Origin: Lewinellaceae bacterium
GTDB taxonomy: Bacteria > Bacteroidota > Bacteroidia > Chitinophagales > Saprospiraceae
Direction of reading: 5' to 3'
DNA length: 64,000 nt
Assembly: GCA_016713985.1 (NCBI GenBank)
Contig: JADJOD010000005.1
Coordinates: 1 to 64,000, forward strand
Shown here: in pieces, positions 56,259 through 64,000 of the stretch
Position numbering within the stretch: the first letter of the stretch is position 1
How the letters are laid out: each line of letters opens with the position of its first letter
Program-made: the position numbers and the translations under genes
Notes under the pieces: generated by a model
Databases searched by the model: none
The model's input: only the letters and a program-made list of their open reading frames with translations
What the model was told of the DNA's origin: nothing

Positions 56259-59200
56259 CTACTCCCGCACCACTTTTCGCGCCATCGTGCCTTCCGCCGA
56301 TTCCATTTTTACAAAATAAACCCCGGCTGGAAGTGATTTTTCCGGCAGCCATGTGTATACGTTTTTCCCTTGCCGCACTTCCCAGCGGAAGTGCTCCAGT
56401 GCCCGGCCCGAAACATCCGTAATGAAGACGTCCAGTTCCCCGCCGTGGTCGGCGTCATAAAGCAAGGTTGTCGCCTCGTTGAACGGATTGGGCTGTATAT
56501 CAAAGCGTTGCGATATCGAAAGGTTGGCAATAGCACTTGTTTGCAACGTAAACGGAACGGGGTCTTCGATGGTCCCCTGGTGCAGGTCGGAGGCGAAATA
56601 CATCGTCTCCGACAAGTCGTTGATGCTGCCGTCGGCCGGATCGTACAGTTTGAAATGCAGCAATTCGCCCGTTGTGTTGGCATAGGTCGTCAGGAAATAC
56701 AGGTGCGCGCCGAGGGGCTCCACCCACACCGCCTGCGCCGCGCCGCGCAGTTCGCCGCCTGCAAATGCGCCGAGTTCCGTGTTCGAAGGCGTGGTATTCT
56801 CCCCGTTTTGCGAACGCATTCCGATCAGCGTCATACTGTGTTCGTACTGCGCCGGGTTTACCTGCCAGAAAGCCGTCGCCGTCGGGTCGCCACGTTCGTC
56901 CACCGGCCCGTCCGGTTTGAAATGGTCGTCGGGATAGGTCAGGGCGCCGGCATTGCCCAGGCGAATTTGATAACCCAGCGGGGGTTGCATAAATTTCAGG
57001 TTGCCCAGCCAGCCGAAGCCGCTGATATACTGCGCGAAAGCGGTCTGGCTTTTGATGATGTCGCCGTTTTGGGGTGTCAGCGACGAGAGGGCCTCGTTCA
57101 CCGGGAGGGCGAAATTCGGCAGGTAGCCCAGCCAATTCCAGCCGCTCACTAACGGAATGTTCACCGACGACGGGTCGATCAGATTGCCCAGCATGTTCAG
57201 GGTATCCGGTTGGTCGGCCCGGAACTGATACATCGTGGTGTTTGTCAGCGACGTGAGCGAACCGAACCAGCCGCTGCTGTACATCGAAAACACGCTTTGG
57301 CCTTTGATCAGGTCGTTGTCCGGGTGGTTCAGCGACGCCAAAGTCGGGTTAATCATCGGGTCCGGAAACGCGAGGTTGAACGACACCCAGTTCCAGCCGT
57401 CGCTGAACGGGATTTCCCGCAGCACCAGGCTATTGGTATGCACCATTTGCGGCGCAATCGGCGTACCGATCACGTTGTCCGGCTGGAAGGTGAACACCTC
57501 CTGTACCGTGCCGTAACGCAGGCAGGCGGAAGCATCCCATATCTGGAGCAGCACCGGTTCGCCGGACTCATCCGATTCGCCGTAAATGGTGAGATAGGCC
57601 AGGTACTGATTCACCTGGGGCACGTACATTACGTGGGCCCGGCCGCGCAGTTCGTCGCCGATGTAGGCAGCCACAATATCCTCCGCATCCAGGGAAAATT
57701 CGCCCTCGATATCGGGCTTCACCACCATGTTCATCGTCACTGGGTAAATACCCGCATCCAGGTCCCAGTCGGGCGGGCGGCACACCACACGAACACCAAA
57801 AGGCAAAGGTTCGTCGCCGCCCATGAAGAAGGGGTTGAGACCCGTTTCGGTGTGTAATACGATGGTATCGGCCCAGTGGCCGAAGGCCAGCGTGGAATCC
57901 ACCTCGAATGTAATGGGGCGTACCTCATTGGCTACCAGCGTGCCCGAATTCGGCACCACACGCACCCAGTCGGGCGCCCCGGTAATGGTGAACGGCACCG
58001 GGTAACCGCCCCGGTTGTGGATACTGGCCGTCACCGTTTTGGTTTCGCCTTCATTTTTCGTCATGCCCGCGCTGTCCGTCAGCCAGGCCAGTTCGTTGCG
58101 GTCAACGTAAAATTCCCATTCACTTTGCAGGAGGGTGTTTCCTGTTTTATCCTGTATGTCGTGCAATTCCGCCCGCAGGATATGGTTTTCAAAAAATTCG
58201 TTCTGAAAACTCGGATCGAGGACGATTTTGTTTTCAAAACAAGTGACGGCGATGTCGATAAGTTCCCCGGAAACGGCGTCGTAAAGCCCGACGTTATTGG
58301 GTTGTGTCACATCCGCCGGGATCAGTTTGTCACAATTGATGTGTTTGTTGAAGGTGAAGGATATTTCGTCGCCGACCTGATATACTCCGTCCGAGGGCTG
58401 AGGCACACCGACGAGGCTGGGCGGTTCCCGGTCGATACGCCCCTTAATAACCTGCGAAAAACCGGGTTTGTCGGAAGCGTCGCCGGTGCAAACGGCCACG
58501 GCACGTATCTCGTAGGGGCCGTCGGACAGGCCTTCCGTTTCCCAGAAAAACTGTGTGAATGTCGGCTGCAGTACGGGTGGTTTTGGATTGGGCAAGGCGG
58601 CGTACCCGGACCAGTTGGGGTTGTAACGATCCGATATCCCCGGGATGTTGATCCACGCCCCGTCGCCATCGGAGCGCCGGTACTGCACCCGGACGAGTTG
58701 GAAGTCGGTGACCGTGGTATCGTAGCCTGAAACGGTGATGCGCCGTTCGTTGTCGGGGCCGGGTGTAAGCGGGTCGGGAAAAATCACCCAGTCTTGCTCC
58801 GGAACGTTGATGGCAACTTCGCTGCACGGGCGGATGAAGTGAGCGCTGATATAGATGGGCGAGTACAAAATGGTGTGATCATCCGGCGCAATACCAAGGG
58901 CGGTAGCCCGCTCATCTTCGCAGAGGGAGTAAAACACCACTTCCAGGCTGTCGTAGTCGTATTCCTCCGGTCCGCGCTCCAGCGTGATCGTAACCGGAAT
59001 AGAAGTACCCCAGGGAATGGCATAAAGTACATAGCCATTTAGCGAACCCCCATTTACCTTGATTTGAGCGCCGTGCGGATTACTTTCCGGCCCGGCAGTG
59101 AGGGCATAGGTCCAGGTTTCGTTGGTGGAACTGGTGTTGCTCAGGGTCATTTTGAAGACTGCCGGCTCGTTGGCGGGAACATCCACTTTTACCGGGCCGT

Positions 59201-62200
59201 CGCCATCCCTCATGGACAGCAGGCAACCTTCGCGGTGGGCGGTGCCCGGCTCCCAGGGGCAGGAGGATTGGCCCGCTGCCAGTCTGAAAATCGGTGTGTT
59301 ATATACGGGATCAAGACCTACATCAAAAGTAAAAAAATCGCCCATATCATCATCATTGAGCGTATATCCAACGGTAACGCCACTTTTGGCTTCTGTGCCG
59401 GCGCTTCTGCTAAAGGTCCTTGATTTTGAAAACTGGGCGTATGCGTTGAAACCCGCATTATTAAAGTATACGCCGGCGACAAATTCCCCTTCCGAACCCC
59501 GTATGCTGTCACTGCTTACCAAAGTGGTATTTGTGGTATCCGAGGTAATGGAATACTCATAATTCGAGCCGGAGCCGAAAGTGATGTTTTCGTTGTACTG
59601 GGCGGTGTCTTTCCGGGTGCGGTTGTCAGCGATGATTTGGTTCCACCGCTGAATGGACAGGTTGTACGTGCTGGCATCATCGGGTGATGTACCGGGGTCG
59701 CTGGCCAGTTTTTCCAGGTTAGGAATTACATACTCCGTGATTTCAAATTCGGAGTAAATAAATTTCGTGGCAAAATCCCCCGGCGACACAAATACGGACT
59801 CGATGACCGATGCTTCACAGTCTTCAAAAGTAACTTCATCTATATTGCCGAATTTCAGGTTTTGCGCAAACCCAACAAACACATCGCCGCCTTGTGCGTC
59901 GCCTACAATCAGGTCTCCATCGTTTGTCGAAACACGTTCATCAAAAGTGATGCAGGTCTGGTAGATCGTGTCTGTCAAATCCTGATAAGCGATAATACCG
60001 CCGCCGCTTCCTCCCAGTAATGGCGTAAAATCTTCCACGGTACCGATCAAGGGTAGCACGATTTCCAACTCTGGCAGTGTATTAAACTGAACCCCGCCGT
60101 GGTTGGCCGTATCGATGGCAAAACCGACCGAGGTTTCATTACAAATGGTCGTGTTCTTTTCTATGAATGCATAACTGCCATCCCCCGGCGGGTCATGCAA
60201 TACAAAGAAGGGGGTTTCCGGCAACTTGGTCGTGAAGGTCGTTTCCTTTATTCGTGTCCCGGTCACGACAGCCTGCACCACCAAACTGGTCTCATTACCA
60301 CTCAGCGGAGTCGCGACAATCTGCATTGTTTTCAGATACGGCGGCGTTGAATTGGGAACCCCTACCGTAAAGGTGTATTGGAGCGTCCCCATACTCATAG
60401 CGGTGTCTTTTAACTCGTCGGCAAAGCCATTGATGATCTTGAAATGAGCGGTGTCCACATAACAATCGCCCCCGGCATATACTTCTTTAAGCCGGATAGT
60501 CATCGTCTTCTGCTCAAATTGGTCCATCACAATAACCTGACAATCAGGACTGTAAGCCTCCAGGCCGCTGCTTACCTCTATTACAGGAGGCGCATAGTAG
60601 ATGAAATCGGTCACAGCAGTATCTTTTTGGGTCAAATCCGCCGTGATACCGCCCGACACCTGAAAAAACGTTTTGATGGCTGGATCGGAGTGTTCGGTCA
60701 CGGCTACGGTCATGGCGATGGGAGGCAAGTTGCCGAACTCAAATTTACCTTCTTCATTATCAAGCGTTATGATTCGTTCGAAACAGCCGTCCGTCGAACG
60801 CACTTTTACCGTACAAACGGTGCCCTGAGGGGTGCCGACATTTTTCAAAACCGGTTTTCTGCATTCGCCGCCAGCCACCTGGCCGGTTATTTTACGTGTT
60901 GTGATGTCGTTAAAAAGAATACCTGCAACAGGGTTGACGACATTGGCAAGGTCCCAAAAAGCAGGCGTGAATACGTGGTCTTCAAACTTCGGCGATAAGG
61001 TTACCGTAGCGCCGGGGTCCAGATCGATCAAAAATTTGCCGGTTGAGTCGCTGAAAATGGGTGGACTGTACGACTCGCCATTGATCAGAATTTCCACCTG
61101 CTCCGCAAAACAATCGGTGTTTTTGTAGCGCACGAAACCCGATACCGCCACCGTCGAACGATCCGTAAAATCCACCTGGTCGACAGAAGTCACGCTGGGG
61201 TTGAGCGTCACCTGGCGGGTGGTGGGGGTGAATTCGTGCGGCGTGGTGCTTTGATTCGGCGCAAAAGGCGACCATTCCGTGCCGAAACTGGTACCGGACC
61301 CGGTAAGCAGGGAGCCGCTGTTGTTCAGCCGGTTGCCGCTGCCTTCGTCGAAGGAGAAATAGGCGTGGAGGCCCCGTTCCTGCGGGTCGCGGGAAATTTG
61401 GGCGTGTTCCTGGATTTTGGCTTCCGTCAGCGTGGTGTCGTAAAAAGCCACTTCATCGATCAGGCCGTCAAAAAAAGCCGTGTAGCCGGCTCCTTGCTTG
61501 CGGGTGCCGAGAAGCCAGGTTTCCGTGGTATCCGACCAGTTTCCGCTTATACCGGAGAAGGTGAAAGAACCGATCGGGGCGCCGTTTTTGTAACCCGTCA
61601 CGGTGCGATCGGCGCCACTGCTGTCGATGGTGAATGCCAGGTGCTGATAGCCATTTCCAAGCAATCCGAAATCCTGGTTTACGCCGTTGAAATGAATCCG
61701 GATGATGTTGTCGGTGCCGGATTGGGTCAGTACAAGGCGAAATTCGTTACTCGTATCCCATTTTTTGGACAAAATAACCTGATTGCCGTTGGGCGAAGCA
61801 TTATTGACCCATGCTTCGATGGTGGCTTTCGGAGGCAGCGAAAAATCGGGCAGGGTGGCATAATCCAGCATAGAGCGGTTGAATTTGAGCGCCCGGTGCC
61901 TGTAAAAATTCTTGAACGGCTCTGCCAGGAACGTGGTACCCGTGCCATAACTGGCCGATTCGATGCGATAGTAGCCGTCGTCATTGGTGATGGCCGATGT
62001 GCGCACGGGCGGGCGGTCAGTATCGAACTGCGCGCCGCAGAAATACAACTTGTTGCGTCGCACCACATCGAACGATTTGCTGCCTTGTTCCTCGTCCATT
62101 TTCCAGTACGTCATCAGTCCGGGGGTAGTGGACGAAGCCGTGCCTTCCATAATTTCTCCCAAATCCAGTTCATCCAGTTTTCGGGTATAAATTCGCAATT

Positions 62201-63248
62201 CATCCATCCGGCCCTGCCATCCTCCGTTGGTGGTGCGGGCGCCGAGATTCAGGTCGGTCGTCAAACCTGCAGGCGCATTCATCGCACTGATGTCTGCGAG
62301 TACGCCGTCGAGGTAAAGTTGGCCCTGGTTGTTGCTGTACGTCAGCGCAATGTGGTGCCAGGCGTTTTTGGTGCTGTCCGGGAAATTGACGGAAAAAGTA
62401 CCCGCTGCCACACCCGGCGCATTGACCATGATACCTTCCTGAGCGCCGGCACTGTTAAGCGCCTGAATATAAAGTGAATACGGTGCGAACTGAATCACTC
62501 CTGCATTGGCCGCCGCCGTGTTGGTTTTTATCCAAAAAGCCAGGGACCACTGCGACAGGATCGGCAAGAGGGTATTGACGGATGTGTCGGCTTCGGCAAA
62601 AGCGCCGTCGGTTGCCCCGAATTTGGCCGAAAAACCCTGCATCGGCATAAGCGTCACCAGGGCGCCGGGCACCGGGCTGCCATTTACGGTTTCTACCAAA
62701 CCCGTCACCACGCCGTTGGGCACCTGAAATCCGAGGGCCTTACCCGGCACTCCTTCGCCGTAAATATTCACGCCGCGCACTTCATAGTTGTAAGGTTGGC
62801 CGGCGATGACGTTGAAGTCGTTGTAACTCCGGGTGTTTTTGTCGACAGAGGCCAGAAAAATGCCGTCGCGATAAATATTAAAGCCGCCGTCGAAGCTGGG
62901 GCTGAGCGGATCCACGGCCCAGCGGAGCTGGATGCGGTCGAGCAGATCGCCCTGTGTGGCCACCACGGAGGGGGCGGTGGGCGGCGCGACGAAGCGCATC
63001 CAGAAACCTGCCCCGGCACTGTAATACTGGTTGTAAAACGTGCCGACCAGCGGTTCGCCAACGGAAGAGTTGTGACGGTTTTTGTTGTTAAAAGCGCCCG
63101 TGACACTTCCGTAATTGAAAAAAATGCCTCCTGTATACGTCTCCGTGCCCGTTGCGCCGCCTGCACAGTTGGCATCCTGTGCCAACAATTGCGACCCCGA
63201 GGCACACCAAAGCGTGAGCAGGAAAAATATGCTGCGGATATTTTTCAT
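56259..63248 (-). CDS. Very large LamG-domain T9SS cargo protein
   Basis: I start at ATG 63248 (MKNIRSIFFLLTLWCASGSQ), which gives a proper signal peptide (LLAQ|DAN) and 2,329 residues; the frame opens at 63317, but those 23 extra codons are repeat-derived. Order: fibronectin-like part (IQLRWAV...YNYEVRGVN), LamG/concanavalin-like domains at about 62645-62050 (FWIKTN, GRMDELRIYTRKL) and 61895-61330 (IEAWVNN, GLIDEVAFYDTTL), a long beta-rich centre of unknown type, a Big_5-like domain at about 58440-58090, two copies of the AAY/AF-GELRG module, a duplicated GWNW module, and a T9SS sorting domain (FDIQPNPFNEATTLL to MARKVVRE). The frame is intact. Co-directional with its neighbours with gaps of about 66 nt, so an operon is likely. 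Glycan or protein binding at the surface is the probable role. Confidence 0.85.
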   Translation of the reverse strand: MKNIRSIFFLLTLWCASGSQLLAQDANCAGGATGTETYTGGIFFNYGSVTGAFNNKNRHNSSVGEPLVGTFYNQYYSAGAGFWMRFVAPPTAPSVVATQGDLLDRIQLRWAVDPLSPSFDGGFNIYRDGIFLASVDKNTRSYNDFNVIAGQPYNYEVRGVNIYGEGVPGKALGFQVPNGVVTGLVETVNGSPVPGALVTLMPMQGFSAKFGATDGAFAEADTSVNTLLPILSQWSLAFWIKTNTAAANAGVIQFAPYSLYIQALNSAGAQEGIMVNAPGVAAGTFSVNFPDSTKNAWHHIALTYSNNQGQLYLDGVLADISAMNAPAGLTTDLNLGARTTNGGWQGRMDELRIYTRKLDELDLGEIMEGTASSTTPGLMTYWKMDEEQGSKSFDVVRRNKLYFCGAQFDTDRPPVRTSAITNDDGYYRIESASYGTGTTFLAEPFKNFYRHRALKFNRSMLDYATLPDFSLPPKATIEAWVNNASPNGNQVILSKKWDTSNEFRLVLTQSGTDNIIRIHFNGVNQDFGLLGNGYQHLAFTIDSSGADRTVTGYKNGAPIGSFTFSGISGNWSDTTETWLLGTRKQGAGYTAFFDGLIDEVAFYDTTLTEAKIQEHAQISRDPQERGLHAYFSFDEGSGNRLNNSGSLLTGSGTSFGTEWSPFAPNQSTTPHEFTPTTRQVTLNPSVTSVDQVDFTDRSTVAVSGFVRYKNTDCFAEQVEILINGESYSPPIFSDSTGKFLIDLDPGATVTLSPKFEDHVFTPAFWDLANVVNPVAGILFNDITTRKITGQVAGGECRKPVLKNVGTPQGTVCTVKVRSTDGCFERIITLDNEEGKFEFGNLPPIAMTVAVTEHSDPAIKTFFQVSGGITADLTQKDTAVTDFIYYAPPVIEVSSGLEAYSPDCQVIVMDQFEQKTMTIRLKEVYAGGDCYVDTAHFKIINGFADELKDTAMSMGTLQYTFTVGVPNSTPPYLKTMQIVATPLSGNETSLVVQAVVTGTRIKETTFTTKLPETPFFVLHDPPGDGSYAFIEKNTTICNETSVGFAIDTANHGGVQFNTLPELEIVLPLIGTVEDFTPLLGGSGGGIIAYQDLTDTIYQTCITFDERVSTNDGDLIVGDAQGGDVFVGFAQNLKFGNIDEVTFEDCEASVIESVFVSPGDFATKFIYSEFEITEYVIPNLEKLASDPGTSPDDASTYNLSIQRWNQIIADNRTRKDTAQYNENITFGSGSNYEYSITSDTTNTTLVSSDSIRGSEGEFVAGVYFNNAGFNAYAQFSKSRTFSRSAGTEAKSGVTVGYTLNDDDMGDFFTFDVGLDPVYNTPIFRLAAGQSSCPWEPGTAHREGCLLSMRDGDGPVKVDVPANEPAVFKMTLSNTSSTNETWTYALTAGPESNPHGAQIKVNGGSLNGYVLYAIPWGTSIPVTITLERGPEEYDYDSLEVVFYSLCEDERATALGIAPDDHTILYSPIYISAHFIRPCSEVAINVPEQDWVIFPDPLTPGPDNERRITVSGYDTTVTDFQLVRVQYRRSDGDGAWINIPGISDRYNPNWSGYAALPNPKPPVLQPTFTQFFWETEGLSDGPYEIRAVAVCTGDASDKPGFSQVIKGRIDREPPSLVGVPQPSDGVYQVGDEISFTFNKHINCDKLIPADVTQPNNVGLYDAVSGELIDIAVTCFENKIVLDPSFQNEFFENHILRAELHDIQDKTGNTLLQSEWEFYVDRNELAWLTDSAGMTKNEGETKTVTASIHNRGGYPVPFTITGAPDWVRVVPNSGTLVANEVRPITFEVDSTLAFGHWADTIVLHTETGLNPFFMGGDEPLPFGVRVVCRPPDWDLDAGIYPVTMNMVVKPDIEGEFSLDAEDIVAAYIGDELRGRAHVMYVPQVNQYLAYLTIYGESDESGEPVLLQIWDASACLRYGTVQEVFTFQPDNVIGTPIAPQMVHTNSLVLREIPFSDGWNWVSFNLAFPDPMINPTLASLNHPDNDLIKGQSVFSMYSSGWFGSLTSLTNTTMYQFRADQPDTLNMLGNLIDPSSVNIPLVSGWNWLGYLPNFALPVNEALSSLTPQNGDIIKSQTAFAQYISGFGWLGNLKFMQPPLGYQIRLGNAGALTYPDDHFKPDGPVDERGDPTATAFWQVNPAQYEHSMTLIGMRSQNGENTTPSNTELGAFAGGELRGAAQAVWVEPLGAHLYFLTTYANTTGELLHFKLYDPADGSINDLSETMYFASDLHQGTIEDPVPFTLQTSAIANLSISQRFDIQPNPFNEATTLLYDADHGGELDVFITDVSGRALEHFRWEVRQGKNVYTWLPEKSLPAGVYFVKMESAEGTMARKVVRE

Positions 63249-63263
63249 GGTAAAAACAAGGGA

Positions 63264-63282
63264 ATGATGAATGATAAATGAA
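63264..63282 (-). repeat. Remnant of the ATGAATGATGA-type repeat in a leader
   Basis: On the + strand the DNA reads AATGATGAATGATAAATG just upstream of the LamG gene start. It is the same word type as the element at 50202-50335. In the frame open from 63317 it would encode FSFIIHHSL, as expected from repeat DNA, so ATG 63248 is the better start. Confidence 0.6.
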
Positions 63283-63313
63283 AAGTGGGGAATTCCCGGG
63301 CAGCAATCGGAAA

Positions 63314-64000
63314 TCACTTCCGATCGCTGCCGCTGTTACCGCGGGTGCTGCTGCTTGCCCGGAGTGCGTTCACGTCGGCACGGAGTTCGTTCAATGCCTC
63401 GCGCAAGGCGGCGTTTTCAGCCTGGAGGTTTGAAAAATCTGCCCGGTTTTGCGCTTTTTCCTGCTTCAAAGCGGCGATCTGTTGTTGTTGTTCGCGCAAC
63501 AACGGAATGATGTACACCACCATCCGGTCGTACATCAAGGCATCCGGGCGGCCCTGTTCGTCGTACACGACCAATTGTTTCAGACCTAAAACGTCGAGTT
63601 CTTCGGCAATAAAACCAATCTCCCACTCGTGGGGGCGCCCGGGACGGGTATACTTTTTCGGTTCGGCAAGCAACAGCCGGCTGAAATCTGCCGTCAGGGG
63701 CGTAATTTGCTCTTTATATCGCGCCGACGAAGTGGCTTTTACGATTCTTCCATCGGACTGAATGCCGAGCGCGGCGCCCGTGCCCGTAGAAACTTCAGCA
63801 TAGACATCGGAGGAAGTGATCCGCATTTTCTGGGTATTATCCGCATAAAAACTCACGGATCCGGCATCCAGGGAAAACATACCGGAATCATCGTCGCCCC
63901 CCGTTTGAAAGGCGTAACCATTGTGGTTTGCACCAAAAGCGCCGGGTGCGCCACCGCGGGCGAGCATGCCGCCGGCTAAATACAGGCGATCCTGGTTCAG
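63314..64000 (-). CDS. S74-type chaperone (tail-fibre-like) protein, partial
   Basis: The frame stays open to the right edge of the window (reading LNQDRLYLAGG before the ATG at 63967), so the start lies outside. The visible 229 residues hold a beta-rich stem (GDDDSGMFSLDAGSVSFYAD) and an intramolecular chaperone domain: SSARYKEQI keeps the Ser and Lys spaced as in the self-cleaving S74 dyad, followed by WEIGFIAEELDVLG and LMYDRMVVYIIPLLREQ. The end is a coiled coil (QQQQIAALKQEKAQNRADF, LQAENAALREALNELRAD) that would trimerise the domain. In phage tail spikes the domain guides trimer folding and is then cut off. Here it heads a row of T9SS cargo genes and may serve a host surface fibre. Confidence 0.8.
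   Translation of the reverse strand: MNQDRLYLAGGMLARGGAPGAFGANHNGYAFQTGGDDDSGMFSLDAGSVSFYADNTQKMRITSSDVYAEVSTGTGAALGIQSDGRIVKATSSARYKEQITPLTADFSRLLLAEPKKYTRPGRPHEWEIGFIAEELDVLGLKQLVVYDEQGRPDALMYDRMVVYIIPLLREQQQQIAALKQEKAQNRADFSNLQAENAALREALNELRADVNALRASSSTRGNSGSDRK

Noticed and set aside
63288..63297. GGGAATTCCC palindrome between the S74 and LamG genes
   Set aside because: Only 10 bp with no spacing or context to suggest a site; expected by chance in a window of this size.

Overview
The window looks like a chromosome segment of a Bacteroidota bacterium, most likely of the Saprospiria group. The clues are type IX secretion (T9SS) C-terminal sorting domains on most large proteins, a type III glutamine synthetase, a hybrid two-component sensor with an AraC output domain, HYR and SdrD_B-type adhesin modules, no Shine-Dalgarno pattern at starts, and TAnnTTTG-like -7 boxes. 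The taxonomic call is inference from gene families. No tRNA, rRNA, CRISPR array or T9SS machinery gene was found.

Layout. 1-7237: a terminator of an upstream gene, a small secreted protein, and a ~6.5 kb CUB/P-domain/HYR adhesin gene whose frame is broken many times. 7238-10235: two terminators, a long leader and type III glutamine synthetase. 10402-14580: a secreted metallopeptidase-like T9SS cargo. 15181-16713: an unrecognised helical cytosolic protein. 16778-18028: a compact unit of two tiny ORFs that share the C-terminal motif IVDTT[L/M]V, a 136-aa protein, a perfect 12-bp palindrome, a folded leader and terminators. 18348-43884: one giant gene of about 8,500 codons, read here as six overlapping fragments because of five single-base indels. 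It holds SdrD_B modules, two propeller-like regions, a GEVEDY domain, about 30 HYR modules, a dockerin-like and a cohesin-like region and a T9SS sorting domain. 43972-47270: a ChbG/HpnK-type deacetylase, xseA and an M48 lipoprotein protease, with a perfect 36-bp inverted repeat between the last two. 47468-49477: a frameshifted T9SS cargo, then a fused remnant of a transposase and an oxidoreductase. 49560-64000 (minus strand): a phage-tail-like S74 chaperone protein, a 2.3 kaa LamG protein, an HYR/dockerin-like protein and a hybrid two-component sensor, all co-directional.

How it fits together. Most of the DNA encodes surface or secreted proteins built from a shared C-terminal kit (dockerin-like, cohesin-like, T9SS domain) with expandable repeat arrays. 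The repeats show duplications at several scales: a 1452-bp block of four SdrD_B modules, a 741-bp block of three HYR modules, an older seven-module HYR block, and a C-terminal half shared by the 740-7237 gene and the giant gene.

Caution. Single-base indels are frequent, mostly in or near homopolymers, and concentrated in the long surface-protein genes. Restoring one base rejoins conserved protein sequence each time, so sequencing or assembly error is the simplest explanation, though true pseudogenes cannot be excluded. The least described and most interesting part is the small-peptide unit at 16778-17888; the most spectacular is the giant repeat gene.
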